Positions 29,090 to 37,882 of a DNA stretch of 50,812 bases are shown here, piece after piece. Below the pieces are notes generated by a model, which worked only from the letters and a program-made list of their open reading frames with translations, searched no databases and was not told where the DNA came from. The number at the start of each line of letters is the position of its first letter. The first letter of the stretch is position 1. This stretch comes from a virus. The DNA is taken from the IMG/VR virus record IMGVR_UViG_3300046777_002561, positions 1-50,812 of that record; one strand, given 5' to 3'. A program made the position numbers and the translations under genes.

Positions 29090-29229
29090 TCTTCATCTTC
29101 TTCTTCATCCAACTCATAGAGTTCGTGACCACAAAAAGGGCAAAAGTTTACGTGATAATAACTTTCATCTAAGTTATACTTTATCTTAAACATCGCCCCA
29201 CATTCATTACAATCAAATTGTTTTTGCAT
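29086..29229 (-). CDS. Small zinc-ribbon protein, 47 residues
   Basis: Gap ORF MQKQFDCNECGAMFKIKY..., with CNEC at residues 7-10 and CPFC at 30-33, then an acidic tail (DEEEDEE). ATGA overlap with the endonuclease gene; 17-base overlap with the deaminase end. Type of small Zn-ribbon found in phage operons. Confidence 0.75.
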   Translation of the reverse strand: MQKQFDCNECGAMFKIKYNLDESYYHVNFCPFCGHELYELDEEEDEE

Positions 29230-29653
29230 GGATTTGTTCTACCTCGACTTGACACTTCCTTAGGAACTCGATCCCTTCGCTGGATCTATACTGATTACGG
29301 TAATAAACGCTCTTAACACCTGATGTATATATCAACTTAGAACATTCCATACATGGGGCATGAGTGATAAACATAGTAGAAGCAAGCCCGCTCTCATTTG
29401 ATCTAGCAAGTTTAGCGATGGCGTTAGCTTCTGCATGAATGACTTCAGGTTTTGTTTTAAGCGTGATGTTAAATCCATCTTCGTGATTCTCTTCGCAGTT
29501 GTTATCCCATCCAGTAGGTGTACCGTTATAGCCTATACTTATGATTCTATCATCTTTGACTACTATCGCACCAACCTTTAGTCTCTTGGCATAGCTAAGT
29601 TTTGCAAATGTTTCTGCGACATCCATAAATGCTTGTTTAACTTTTTCTTTCAC
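29213..29653 (-). CDS. dCMP deaminase
   Basis: The 146-residue enzyme converts dCMP to dUMP, feeding thymidylate synthesis by the ThyX encoded at 35841. Zn and catalytic motif HAEANAIAKL and PCMECSKLI supply one His, one Glu and two Cys; an IGYNGTPTGWDN segment is characteristic of the family. It overlaps the next upstream gene by 17 bases. Confidence 0.94.
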   Translation of the reverse strand: MKEKVKQAFMDVAETFAKLSYAKRLKVGAIVVKDDRIISIGYNGTPTGWDNNCEENHEDGFNITLKTKPEVIHAEANAIAKLARSNESGLASTMFITHAPCMECSKLIYTSGVKSVYYRNQYRSSEGIEFLRKCQVEVEQIHAKTI

Positions 29654-29981
29654 GTTTCTTTCTTTCCATCATATCAACAAACAATATTTCTATGTCTGCA
29701 TGCTCACCGAATAATTTCTTAAACGTTTTAAGGACATCTTGAAAGTATGGAGAATCAGGATTGTTTCTTCCAAAGTATACATCATTAAGAATGAGGTCTC
29801 TATACTCTTGTGATGTTTCCTCTAATTGATCCCATTTATTCAATGGACATTTAAATAGAGGAATTACTGCTTTAAGTTTTATAACGCAGCCACATTCAGA
29901 GCACATCTCAATGCCGCCCATCGATTCTACTCTTTTATCGCATGAGCGGCAGGTCTCTAGTCTCTTTGCAATGTAGCTCAA
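29637..29981 (-). CDS. Zinc-binding conserved protein (DUF6171-like)
   Basis: 114 residues with CRSCDKR and MCSECGC in the first 35 residues and C at KCPLNKW, giving a Cys4-type site. Initiates with TTG at 29981, overlapping the NrdB stop as TTGA, with AAGG upstream. The C-terminal part is basic (MMERKKRERK). Function unknown. Confidence 0.75.
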   Translation of the reverse strand: MSYIAKRLETCRSCDKRVESMGGIEMCSECGCVIKLKAVIPLFKCPLNKWDQLEETSQEYRDLILNDVYFGRNNPDSPYFQDVLKTFKKLFGEHADIEILFVDMMERKKRERKS

Positions 29982-30970
29982 GCTACCTTACCCCATACTT
30001 CTTCCCAACTCCCAGATAATGCGCCTTTAGCATAATCGGTTGCTCTGTTTTCAAAAAAGTTAGTATGTGTTGGTGCATTGATCATTTCCTCCACCCAAGG
30101 CAAAGGATTCTTCTTAACCTTCATGATTCCTTTAAGACCCAAGCTAATAAGACGACGGTCAGCAATATAGCGGATATACTGTTTAACGTCACTAGCGTCC
30201 AAGTCAGCCACGCGTACCATGCCAAATGCCAGATCAATAAACTTATCTTCAAGCTCCACCATCTTGGTCGCAATCGTGTAAATCTTTCCTTTAAGTTCAT
30301 CGTTCCAGATTTCCCTATTTTCTTCTATATAGGTTCTGAATAATTTAATCATGCTTTCAGCGTGCATCGTCTCATCAACAATAGACCATGTTACGATTTG
30401 ACCCATTCCCTTCATCTTTCCATGTCTTGGAAAGTTAAGTAGCATAATAAAGGAACTGAATAGTTGCATCCCTTCAGTAAATGCACTGAATGCAGCAATA
30501 TGTTCAGCTGTTGATTCTTTAGTACTATTTCTAGAACTTAAATCTAAAAGATAGTCATGCTTTTCTCTCATTTCACCATATTGAAGGAATTCATTGTATG
30601 TTGTTTCTGGCATTCCTAATGATTCAATAAGATGTGAGTATGCTGCAATATGCAATGCTTCTCTTGCAGCAAATCCAGCTAACATCATTCTAATTTCTGG
30701 TTGTGGAAAATACGGTAAGTAGTTCTTTACATAACCACCAGCTACATCAATATCACCTTGTGTGAAGAATCTAAAGATATGAGTTAAGAACTTTTGTTCA
30801 TCTTCTGTTAGTTTGTTTTTCCAATCCTTAACATCCTCTAACATAGGGACTTCAGTATGTAACCAATGGGCTTGCTCATGCTTTAGCCAAGCCTCATATG
30901 CCCAAGGATAGTTAAATGGTTTGTAGTATGTTCTGTCTTCTAGTAAGTTTGTTTTTGTTTTTTTAATCAT
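29978..30970 (-). CDS. nrdB: Ribonucleotide reductase class I beta subunit
   Basis: The 330-residue diiron radical subunit. Ligands by family pattern: Asp73, Glu104 and His107 (EALHIAAY), Glu166 (FTEGMQLF), Glu200 and His203 (DETMHAE); radical Tyr111 is present, so a tyrosyl-radical class Ia-type enzyme. Pairs with NrdA at 32917. Thioredoxin lies immediately upstream in the same operon and would re-reduce NrdA. Confidence 0.96.
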   Translation of the reverse strand: MIKKTKTNLLEDRTYYKPFNYPWAYEAWLKHEQAHWLHTEVPMLEDVKDWKNKLTEDEQKFLTHIFRFFTQGDIDVAGGYVKNYLPYFPQPEIRMMLAGFAAREALHIAAYSHLIESLGMPETTYNEFLQYGEMREKHDYLLDLSSRNSTKESTAEHIAAFSAFTEGMQLFSSFIMLLNFPRHGKMKGMGQIVTWSIVDETMHAESMIKLFRTYIEENREIWNDELKGKIYTIATKMVELEDKFIDLAFGMVRVADLDASDVKQYIRYIADRRLISLGLKGIMKVKKNPLPWVEEMINAPTHTNFFENRATDYAKGALSGSWEEVWGKVA

Positions 30971-31214
30971 TTGCGATAAACTTTAAAAATTCTTTTTCCT
31001 TTAATACGCCTGTATGTCTCTTAACTTCACCGTTTTCATCTACTATGATCATAGTAGGCACCGATGTTACTTTCCAACTTTTAACTAAGTCAAACTTCTC
31101 ATCAATATCTACTTCTTCGATCTCGATGTTAACACGCTCACCTAAGTTCTTTATTATACTTGATTGTGTTTTGCAGGGGCCACACCATTCCCCATAAAAT
31201 TTAAGTAGTTTCAT
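30963..31214 (-). CDS. Small thioredoxin/glutaredoxin
   Basis: 83 residues with the active site WCGPC at residues 10-14 and cis-Pro region SVPTMIIV near residue 53. Short thioredoxin fold; likely the electron donor for the phage ribonucleotide reductase because it is co-transcribed with nrdB. Overlaps its neighbours by 8-14 bases. Confidence 0.93.
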   Translation of the reverse strand: MKLLKFYGEWCGPCKTQSSIIKNLGERVNIEIEEVDIDEKFDLVKSWKVTSVPTMIIVDENGEVKRHTGVLKEKEFLKFIAND

Positions 31215-31401
31215 CTTTGTCTATCCTCGTTACTTTTTCTTCTTCAATCATTCTTATAATGTTTTTGGTCAGTGTCAAATCTCTTTCTAACCAATACAAT
31301 TTATCTTGCAACTCGATTAGCTTTTCTTTGTAGAACAAAAGTTCTTTCTCCTTTTGTTCTTTCATCTCGTAGACGTCTTTAAGTAATATTATCTTGCTCA
31401 T
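31201..31401 (-). CDS. Small coiled-coil protein, 66 residues
   Basis: Nearly all heptad-like Lys/Glu/Leu (MKEQKEKELLFYKEKLIELQDKL). Common type in phage nucleotide operons, function unknown. ATGA overlap with the glycosyltransferase-like gene. Confidence 0.75.
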   Translation of the reverse strand: MSKIILLKDVYEMKEQKEKELLFYKEKLIELQDKLYWLERDLTLTKNIIRMIEEEKVTRIDKDETT

Positions 31402-32300
31402 ACCTTAGAACGAATGTTTTTAATTAGGTTTTCGACAATAGCATCTATCTCTTCTTTACCAAAATTCATTAGATCATGATTGTTTGTTTCACCAATGTAC
31501 ATATCGAATTCTGCTAAACGGTAAGGCATGTATGTTCTTGGTTCATTCTTCTGAATAATAGTAAACCATTCTGGATAGCTGCAATTAATTGGACTTGTCC
31601 CACCAAACACAACAGTCCCTGGTTTATCAAATGCATAAGCTAGGTGTTGTCCTGCACTATCACATCCAAAGTAATAATCACATCTTGATGCAATAATTGC
31701 CCATTCTCTAATCCCAACACCACGAATCGGTAATACTTGATTCCTATCTATAAATGGAATATCCCTATCATCAAATAAAGCAATCTGAAAACCAGCTTTC
31801 TTGATAGCTGTTATTGCTTTAATCGTTAACTCTTTCGTAAACGATCTAATTGTGTTATCTGTGATGTTATTATTTGCTATAGTCGCTGTACTTCCAAATG
31901 GTTGAAAAAGTACAGTCTTTTTGATTCCATCTTTACGCAGAACTTCATCAAACCTACTTTTTTCTGCTTCTGTAAGATATATTCTTGGTTTACCGGGCGT
32001 AGAAGTATCGTTATTTATCTCTTCATTAAAAGCTGTGGCCATATTTGTTTTTTCATTAATGTAGTTCGTATTAAAATATGGCTCTGGTTTAAGGATTTTT
32101 GTGTGTCTAATTCTTTCAAATAATCCTTTAGTAGTATTATCAAACGTTTTGTTAGCTAGTAGTTTGTTACCCCAATACAAAGGAGTCCAGAAATAAGTAA
32201 CAATCGTTGTTTCCGGATTAGTAGCAACATATTTCTCTAGCGCAGGAATGGCACAAATCTGGCGACCAGCGCCACCATCAATCAATATTGTAGATTTCAT
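31398..32300 (-). CDS. Glycosyltransferase family 9-like protein
   Basis: 300 residues. N-terminal IDGGAGRQICAIPAL and C-terminal FGCDSAGQHLAYAFDKPGTVVFGGT segments match GT9-like (heptosyltransferase-fold, GT-B) enzymes found in phages; the DSAGQH motif corresponds to the donor-binding DSG/H region. Could glycosylate a phage DNA base, virion protein or host surface component. Neighbour of a 2OG oxygenase, which hints at a two-step modification, unproven. Confidence 0.75.
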   Translation of the reverse strand: MKSTILIDGGAGRQICAIPALEKYVATNPETTIVTYFWTPLYWGNKLLANKTFDNTTKGLFERIRHTKILKPEPYFNTNYINEKTNMATAFNEEINNDTSTPGKPRIYLTEAEKSRFDEVLRKDGIKKTVLFQPFGSTATIANNNITDNTIRSFTKELTIKAITAIKKAGFQIALFDDRDIPFIDRNQVLPIRGVGIREWAIIASRCDYYFGCDSAGQHLAYAFDKPGTVVFGGTSPINCSYPEWFTIIQKNEPRTYMPYRLAEFDMYIGETNNHDLMNFGKEEIDAIVENLIKNIRSKV

Positions 32301-32305
32301 AATAA

Positions 32306-32902
32306 TTACCTAAATTTAGGACCGTTAACCCATCCTACTAAACTATATCGAGTTCCTTTGGTTACTGGAGTTACTTCATGCAACGTAAAAGAAGGAAAGA
32401 AGTTGATTGTTCCACGCTTTTTGGAAGGTCTTGCTGGTTCTCCTGCATTATAAAGCAGCAATTCACCCCCTTCGTAAGTATCAGGATCAGTTAATTGTAC
32501 GCTAAAACTTAGTTTTCTGCTAATTGCGGAATTATAACCATAATCTGCATGTTTGTCATACATGCCTCCATCACCATCTGTATCATAGTAATGAGTAAAT
32601 TGCAATTCTTCAAGAGCAATTAATTCAAATTGAAAAAACTTATCATTTATTGTGTATATCAGGTCTGTACATTTACGATATAACCAGTCACAGTCTACAC
32701 TACGATAATTTAACCAAGTTATATCTGACCGTCTAACTTTGTTACGTTCTTCTTCATTCTGGTTTTCTGAACCAAATGTAACAGCTCGTGTTTTTTCAAA
32801 CACTTCTGTACCTAATCTAATAATATCATCACATTCTTGATCGCTAAAAGCGTTATCTATATAAGCAAATGGCTCGTTTACCCAATTTGTCAAAAACCAC
32901 AT
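32306..32902 (-). CDS. 2OG-Fe(II) oxygenase (prolyl-4-hydroxylase-like)
   Basis: 198 residues. Iron triad: His and Asp in YDKHADYG (HxD) and His in FTLHEVTPV; 2OG-binding Arg in GTRYSLVGW. Family EGGELLLY strand present. Phage members are common; substrates may be virion proteins or, less likely, nucleic acids. SD AGGAG upstream of the ATG. Confidence 0.9.
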   Translation of the reverse strand: MWFLTNWVNEPFAYIDNAFSDQECDDIIRLGTEVFEKTRAVTFGSENQNEEERNKVRRSDITWLNYRSVDCDWLYRKCTDLIYTINDKFFQFELIALEELQFTHYYDTDGDGGMYDKHADYGYNSAISRKLSFSVQLTDPDTYEGGELLLYNAGEPARPSKKRGTINFFPSFTLHEVTPVTKGTRYSLVGWVNGPKFR

Positions 32903-32916
32903 AATATAATCTCCTA

Positions 32917-34719
32917 TTAACCCTCACAAGCTAAACAAACATCATCACTTTGTGCTAATTGTTTTAAATCTATTTCTTCGATCACTTGACGTTCTATTTT
33001 CTTAGAGACTTTATCAGCCTTCGAAATCTTTTCGCTGCGGCAGTAGTATAACGTTTTGAGTCTTTGCTTCCATGCCATAAAATGGACTGCATGGATGTAT
33101 TTGACACTTGAGTCAGGCCTGAAAAAGAGATTAACACTCTGCGCTTGGTCAATATAGGATTGGCGATCAGCGGCATGCTGTACAATCCATCTTTGGTCAA
33201 TTTCCATCGAAGTCTTAAACACTTCTTTGGTCCATTCATCGAGTATTTCCAGATGCTGAACGCTGCCATCGTTGGCGATAATACTCGACCAGATTTCGTT
33301 ATAGTCCAACTTAGAATCGGCATCACATTTTTCCTTTATAATAATATCTAACCACTTATTCTTATTCAGAAAAGCACCTGAAAGAGTGTCTTGTCTATAA
33401 GCATTAGCACGATAAGGCTCAATGGAGGGACTAGTATTGCCCATAATAATGGAACTTGAAGCATTAGGAGCAATGGCAAGCATGTGGCTAAAACGCTTAC
33501 CTGTACCTGCAGCATCAGGAGCCTCGCCTCTTTCTTTTCCGAGTTCGATATTTGCATGATCTAATCCTTCACGGATATGTTTAAACATCTGTTTATTTTT
33601 GCTTACAGCCAGCGCTGATTCAAACGGGACTTGTACTTTTTGGAGGTAAGCATGAAAACCGAGAGCGCCAATACCAATAGACCGTTCGCGCATAGCTGAA
33701 TACTTTGCTCTTGATACGCTATCAGGAGCATGATCAATGAAATACTGAAGAACGTTATCAAGCATTTCTGCAACGTCCCGAAGAAATAGTTTATTATTTT
33801 TCCAATCATCATAATATTCTAAATTAACAGACGATAGGCAACATACTGCTGTTCTTTGTTTGTCAGTAGGTAAAATAATCTCACTACACAAGTTGCTTTG
33901 TTTGATACTTAAACCAAGTTTCTTCTGAAACTCTGGCATTGCATTATTGCTAGTATCGATAAAATGCAAATAAGGTTCACCAGTTTGCATTCTAAGTTCT
34001 AAGATACGTTGCCAAAGTTCTCTAGCTGAGATTGTTTCTCTTACTTCACCATTATGTGGATCCTTCAACTCCCAAGTATCATCAGCAGATGGATCAATCA
34101 TACACCTTTCAATGATATGCATGAAATCATCAGTAATATTAATACCGTGATGTAGATTTAAAGCACGCATGTTAGGATCGCCTGTTGGCTTTCTCATATC
34201 TAGAAATAAGAGAATATCAGGATGAGAGATATTAAGGTATGCAGCATAAGAACCACGACGAGTCCTACCTTGTCTATAAGCGAGAGATGATGCGTCATAT
34301 GTGCGAAGATGGGGCATCACTCCAACAGACTTATCGTCAGCAGAACGTATACCGATTCCAATTCCTACTCCTCCACCGAGCATTGAGAGCCAGTTGACTT
34401 CTGATAAAGTGCTGACCAAACCTTCAGCACTGTCATCCAAATAAGGCAAAAAACAACTGATAGGCAAACCACGCTTACTTCGTCCAAATGAAAGTATCGG
34501 TGTGCTATAACTAAGCCAATGCATGCTGCTATAATCGTAAAGACGCTGAGCGTGCTCATTATTAGATCCAAACGCTGCTGAGACATATGCAAACCTTTCT
34601 TGAGGAGAAGCTTCACCTTCCATCATGTATGATTCTTGCAACCTTTTAACACCCAATTCATCGAACAAATTATCTCGAGAATAGTCTACCTTAATGCCAT
34701 GGACAATTCCAGGGGTCAT
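32917..34719 (-). CDS. nrdA: Ribonucleotide reductase class I alpha subunit
   Basis: 600 residues: catalytic Cys89 (ISCFLPYLDDS), radical-site triad Asn276, Cys278, Glu280 (NLCSEI), Cys293/294 partner, radical-transfer Tyr558-Tyr559 (LYYCR), and C-terminal redox pair CLACEG. Shorter than E. coli NrdA (761) because the N-terminal ATP-cone is absent, so dATP feedback inhibition should be missing. Partner of NrdB, reduced by the thioredoxin. SD not strong. Confidence 0.96.
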   Translation of the reverse strand: MTPGIVHGIKVDYSRDNLFDELGVKRLQESYMMEGEASPQERFAYVSAAFGSNNEHAQRLYDYSSMHWLSYSTPILSFGRSKRGLPISCFLPYLDDSAEGLVSTLSEVNWLSMLGGGVGIGIGIRSADDKSVGVMPHLRTYDASSLAYRQGRTRRGSYAAYLNISHPDILLFLDMRKPTGDPNMRALNLHHGINITDDFMHIIERCMIDPSADDTWELKDPHNGEVRETISARELWQRILELRMQTGEPYLHFIDTSNNAMPEFQKKLGLSIKQSNLCSEIILPTDKQRTAVCCLSSVNLEYYDDWKNNKLFLRDVAEMLDNVLQYFIDHAPDSVSRAKYSAMRERSIGIGALGFHAYLQKVQVPFESALAVSKNKQMFKHIREGLDHANIELGKERGEAPDAAGTGKRFSHMLAIAPNASSSIIMGNTSPSIEPYRANAYRQDTLSGAFLNKNKWLDIIIKEKCDADSKLDYNEIWSSIIANDGSVQHLEILDEWTKEVFKTSMEIDQRWIVQHAADRQSYIDQAQSVNLFFRPDSSVKYIHAVHFMAWKQRLKTLYYCRSEKISKADKVSKKIERQVIEEIDLKQLAQSDDVCLACEG

Positions 34720-34764
34720 ATACTTTACTCCGTTATTTTTGTTTTACAGATCAAAAACTAATAA

Positions 34765-35025
34765 TTAAAGACCTAATAAGTTCTTCTTAGGTGCCTCTAT
34801 TTTGATAGTCTCTACTTTGCATTTTTCAGCCAATGCAATCGCTCCTACTCTTACTCCAGTGTCTCCACCTTTAGCAATTTCAGTCACAGCAGCAAAACAT
34901 GCAGCTTGTGAAATCGTTGTGTCTTTACTTATAGACTTTGCAGTGTCGTAATATAACTGTTCTTTACTTGTAGTTGCACAAGAGGCTAGAAGTAGTGAAA
35001 TTAACATAATCATGACATATCTCAT
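34765..35025 (-). CDS. Small lipoprotein, 86 residues
   Basis: Signal peptide with lipobox LLASC (Cys at about residue 16), then a helical Ala/Lys-rich mature part. Membrane-anchored on the outer face after processing. It overlaps the upstream lipoprotein by ATGA. Function unknown; third member of the lysis-like cluster. Confidence 0.75.
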   Translation of the reverse strand: MRYVMIMLISLLLASCATTSKEQLYYDTAKSISKDTTISQAACFAAVTEIAKGGDTGVRVGAIALAEKCKVETIKIEAPKKNLLGL

Positions 35026-35303
35026 TTCTTGACCCCATCATACACTTCTTTTTGTTTCTTATACCAATCATTCCAACCATCATTCTTAAGACTGCATTCA
35101 TAGTAAAGAGTATAGTTGTTAACTACTGCTTTTAGCAACTCAGTAATTGCAATTTTGTCACCTTCTATCTGTTTAAGATCAGGACATTTTTCTAACAATT
35201 GCTTAGGTGCCTCTGGCCACTGAGGTTTAGCTGGTAAAAACTTAGTAACCATACCGCAACCAGATAATCCTAAAGCTACAAGAATGGCTAATAGATATCT
35301 CAT
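35022..35303 (-). CDS. Outer-membrane lipoprotein, candidate o-spanin
   Basis: 93 residues: signal peptide with lipobox LSGC (Cys16), Pro-rich linker (PAKPQWPEAPKQ), then CPDLKQIEGDKIAITELLKAVVNNYTLYYEC, ending in a short charged helix. This layout and the adjacent TM coiled-coil gene match separated i-spanin/o-spanin pairs that fuse inner and outer membranes at lysis. Confidence 0.7.
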   Translation of the reverse strand: MRYLLAILVALGLSGCGMVTKFLPAKPQWPEAPKQLLEKCPDLKQIEGDKIAITELLKAVVNNYTLYYECSLKNDGWNDWYKKQKEVYDGVKK

Positions 35304-35839
35304 TTCTTGTCTCCGGTTGCTGGTGATTTAGCTGCTTCATTATGCATATTAAGTATTACAGAAGGAACTGGACATTCTTTAATGACACGTTTCAGTTCTT
35401 CAATCTCACCTTCAAGTTTCTTCTTCTGATCTTCTGATAAGTCTTTAGTTACTTCTTTTACTACTTCAGGTCCCTGAATTATCTTATCGACAAACTTAGT
35501 AATTACTTCACCTTTTTCTTTAATTACTTTAGTTTTTTCAACAATCTTTTCTTGAACTTCTACAGTAACTTGTTTACCTTTATTTTCAGCAACTGAAACC
35601 TGCTCTTCAAGTTCCTTGACACGATTTTCCCATTTTTGTTCATTGCTAGCTGCACCAAGAAACCATATCGATATTACTGTTAGAGCAATACCAATACCTT
35701 GTACAGCAAACCTATTTGCAGTTACTAATGGAATTTTTGATAGGAACCAAGCAGCAGCAATCGCTGCGACTCCTAGTGCAAGTGTGAATCCCCAAAACCA
35801 AGTTGGGATCCAACCAAAGAGCATGGTTAGTTGCCACAT
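35300..35839 (-). CDS. Candidate i-spanin (two TM spans plus coiled coil)
   Basis: 179 residues with hydrophobic spans at about 8-35 and 44-64, then a long Lys/Glu coiled coil (about 68-150) and the C-terminal CPVPSVILNMHNEAAK found in phage Rz-type proteins. ATGA overlap with the lipoprotein downstream. Two TM spans instead of one leaves a dual holin or different role open. Confidence 0.65.
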   Translation of the reverse strand: MWQLTMLFGWIPTWFWGFTLALGVAAIAAAWFLSKIPLVTANRFAVQGIGIALTVISIWFLGAASNEQKWENRVKELEEQVSVAENKGKQVTVEVQEKIVEKTKVIKEKGEVITKFVDKIIQGPEVVKEVTKDLSEDQKKKLEGEIEELKRVIKECPVPSVILNMHNEAAKSPATGDKK

Positions 35840-35840
35840 A

Positions 35841-36509
35841 TCAGTCTAACCTCTTAATGAGTGGAAATACTTTTGATATAACTTCTGCGCACGCTAGAGC
35901 AATATCAGCGTGCTCTTTTTGTGTTCCGTTTTCTTTTCGTAGAGATATATAGTGAATCCAAGATCTCACGGTTCCATTCATATAAAGTCTAGATTCTGTC
36001 AAACCTTCTGGAAGTACTGCACGAGCTTGTTCTTTTGCAATTCCGTTCTCTATAGCCCAAGTGTAAGCATGCTTTGCTGCTTGGATAACATCTGCCTGGA
36101 TGTTATCCCATCTAGCTTGTAACATGATATCATCAGTTTTTATACTGTTTTGTCTGTTCTTGGTGTCCTGTAACCTTGCTTCTCTAAAAACGAAATTGAG
36201 TTCTTTAACAGGGTCAGCATATCGCTGGGAGAACTCTTGGAAACTGAAACTTCTGTGTCTGAGGATTTGTCTTGCAATGTCTCTTGTGGTTGTGATTTCG
36301 AGACAGACGTTAACCATTTCGAATGGTGACCAATGCTGGTTTTTAATAAGGTATCGCAGTAATCTGTCCGAGGTTTCTGTATTGGATTGATTACTTGGGT
36401 TCGACACTCTGGCGCAGTAGGCAATGAGATCTTGTATATCGGGTGCAGTTTCGAAATCATCTAGTAACTCCGATGAGGGTTCTGAATAACTAATTAACTT
36501 AACTTTCAT
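35841..36509 (-). CDS. thyX: FAD-dependent thymidylate synthase ThyX
   Basis: 222 residues from ATG 36509, set by the GTATGA overlap with the primase stop. ThyX signature RHRSFSFQEFSQRY is intact and the C-terminal half has RAVLPEGLTESRLYMNGTVRSW. Methylates dUMP with methylene-THF and FAD, using dUMP from the dCMP deaminase. T4 itself uses the unrelated ThyA. Confidence 0.96.
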   Translation of the reverse strand: MKVKLISYSEPSSELLDDFETAPDIQDLIAYCARVSNPSNQSNTETSDRLLRYLIKNQHWSPFEMVNVCLEITTTRDIARQILRHRSFSFQEFSQRYADPVKELNFVFREARLQDTKNRQNSIKTDDIMLQARWDNIQADVIQAAKHAYTWAIENGIAKEQARAVLPEGLTESRLYMNGTVRSWIHYISLRKENGTQKEHADIALACAEVISKVFPLIKRLD

Positions 36510-37522
36510 ACTCTTTTCCATGATGTAAATTTTAACTTTGCTTGCAAACCTTGAAACGTATTTGTATTTATAATCTTATTAACATTTATCCCAGCTAATA
36601 TCATCTCATTAATATCTTTTTCCTCGATTGTTTGAGGCCAGATAACGACACGATATTGCTCATCGATCATACTACCAAGTAATTTAACTACTTCTTTATT
36701 TCTTGGTTGATTATCTAGGACGATAATTAGCTTTTCTTTAGGCAAATTAGACTGTTTTAGCTTTACAATAGCTGTTCCTGCTACTGCAATAGCATTAGGT
36801 ACAAATAAACTGTCTATTGGCCCTTCAACAGCGTAGATATCTTTATTTAGATCAATATCATCGATATTGTAGATCATTGGATCGTCTTCATTAATCTTAA
36901 TTGTAAGATATCTTAGAGCTTCACCTCTCAATGCTCTGCATGTTAGACCAACTAATTTATCTTGTTGATTGTAAAAAGGAATCACAAGCCTTGGTTCTGT
37001 GGTTTTAATTTGTTCTTTATATTTGTCGGATAATTGCACAATCTTGCTAATATCATCAACATAATAAAGTTTATGAAATTTTTCGATCGGTATCTTACGC
37101 TTCGTAACAAACTCAACTGCCTCATTATCTTTTGGTAGCTTATCGAGTCTTTCCATCAGAGAATCAATAAGTCTTGTTGGTCCAAATACTGGTTCTTCTG
37201 TCTTGAATAATTGTTCAATATTTGCCGTAGATTTCTTTTGTTGGTCACCATCAGCATATCTCTCAAGCAAGTACTGCTTAAAGATCATATGATCAAGGTC
37301 TTTCAAAAAATTACCAAATGTCATACTTGCAGAACAATTGTGACATTTATAGTAGAGTGTATTATTTCTACCATAAAAGTAGCCACGAGTCTTTAGTTTA
37401 TTTTTTGTTGAATCACCACAAAGAATACAGCGACAATTGTAGAGGTTGCTACTCTTCTTTTTAAAAAGAGGCAACCTGTTACTAATTAGGGAAAGATACT
37501 TGAGATCGAGATATAAAGACAT
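36506..37522 (-). CDS. DNA primase (T4 gp61-like)
   Basis: 338 residues. N-terminal zinc ribbon CxxC at residues 32-35 and 60-63; TOPRIM-like domain starts around VEGPIDSLF with a later LIIVLDNQPRNKE. Synthesises RNA primers with the replicative helicase (not in the window). An inverted repeat with the SD in its loop lies over the start (37521-37544). Confidence 0.9.
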   Translation of the reverse strand: MSLYLDLKYLSLISNRLPLFKKKSSNLYNCRCILCGDSTKNKLKTRGYFYGRNNTLYYKCHNCSASMTFGNFLKDLDHMIFKQYLLERYADGDQQKKSTANIEQLFKTEEPVFGPTRLIDSLMERLDKLPKDNEAVEFVTKRKIPIEKFHKLYYVDDISKIVQLSDKYKEQIKTTEPRLVIPFYNQQDKLVGLTCRALRGEALRYLTIKINEDDPMIYNIDDIDLNKDIYAVEGPIDSLFVPNAIAVAGTAIVKLKQSNLPKEKLIIVLDNQPRNKEVVKLLGSMIDEQYRVVIWPQTIEEKDINEMILAGINVNKIINTNTFQGLQAKLKFTSWKRV

Positions 37523-37544
37523 ATAGGCTCCTAAGAACCTATAT
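37521..37544 (-). promoter_or_regulatory. RNA hairpin over the primase ribosome-binding site
   Basis: ATATAGG / CCTATAT arms (7 bp, perfect) with a 10-base loop carrying AGGAG; the ATG begins in the downstream arm. Could be a translational operator. A TATAAT-like box at 37543-37548 overlaps the upstream arm. Confidence 0.45.
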
Positions 37545-37568
37545 TATACATGCAAATGATGTTAAGAG

Positions 37569-37880
37569 CTACTCACCACTGAATAACTTAAGAACAACGG
37601 GGTTGTGTGACAACCAACCAGCTGCAGCAATAGCTCCAAGGACTAAGTAAGTCCATTTCGTTTTAATTTTTTCAAACTCTTCTAAACGTAGAGACAAAGC
37701 TGAGTGTTGAGTACTAGCTTCTTTTCTCATCTCTTTAAGAGTAGTTGAAATGTCGTCGCGTGTTCTATCCAAACAGTCATGCATCTTTTGAACTTCGACT
37801 TTTACTTCATCGAGTTTTTCATCTAAATTTCTGACTTGTTCTTCTAACACTGCTATTCTCGCTAGGTGATCGTCGACCAT
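37569..37880 (-). CDS. Coiled-coil protein with C-terminal TM (XhlA/holin-like topology)
   Basis: 103 residues; heptad-rich residues 1-72 (LARIAVLEEQVRNLDEKLDEV) then a TM span about 78-94 (YLVLGAIAAAGWL). Topology matches XhlA-type holin accessory proteins, so a lysis role is possible; equally it may be a virion membrane-anchored factor. Confidence 0.65.
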   Translation of the reverse strand: MVDDHLARIAVLEEQVRNLDEKLDEVKVEVQKMHDCLDRTRDDISTTLKEMRKEASTQHSALSLRLEEFEKIKTKWTYLVLGAIAAAGWLSHNPVVLKLFSGE

Positions 37881-37882
37881 TG

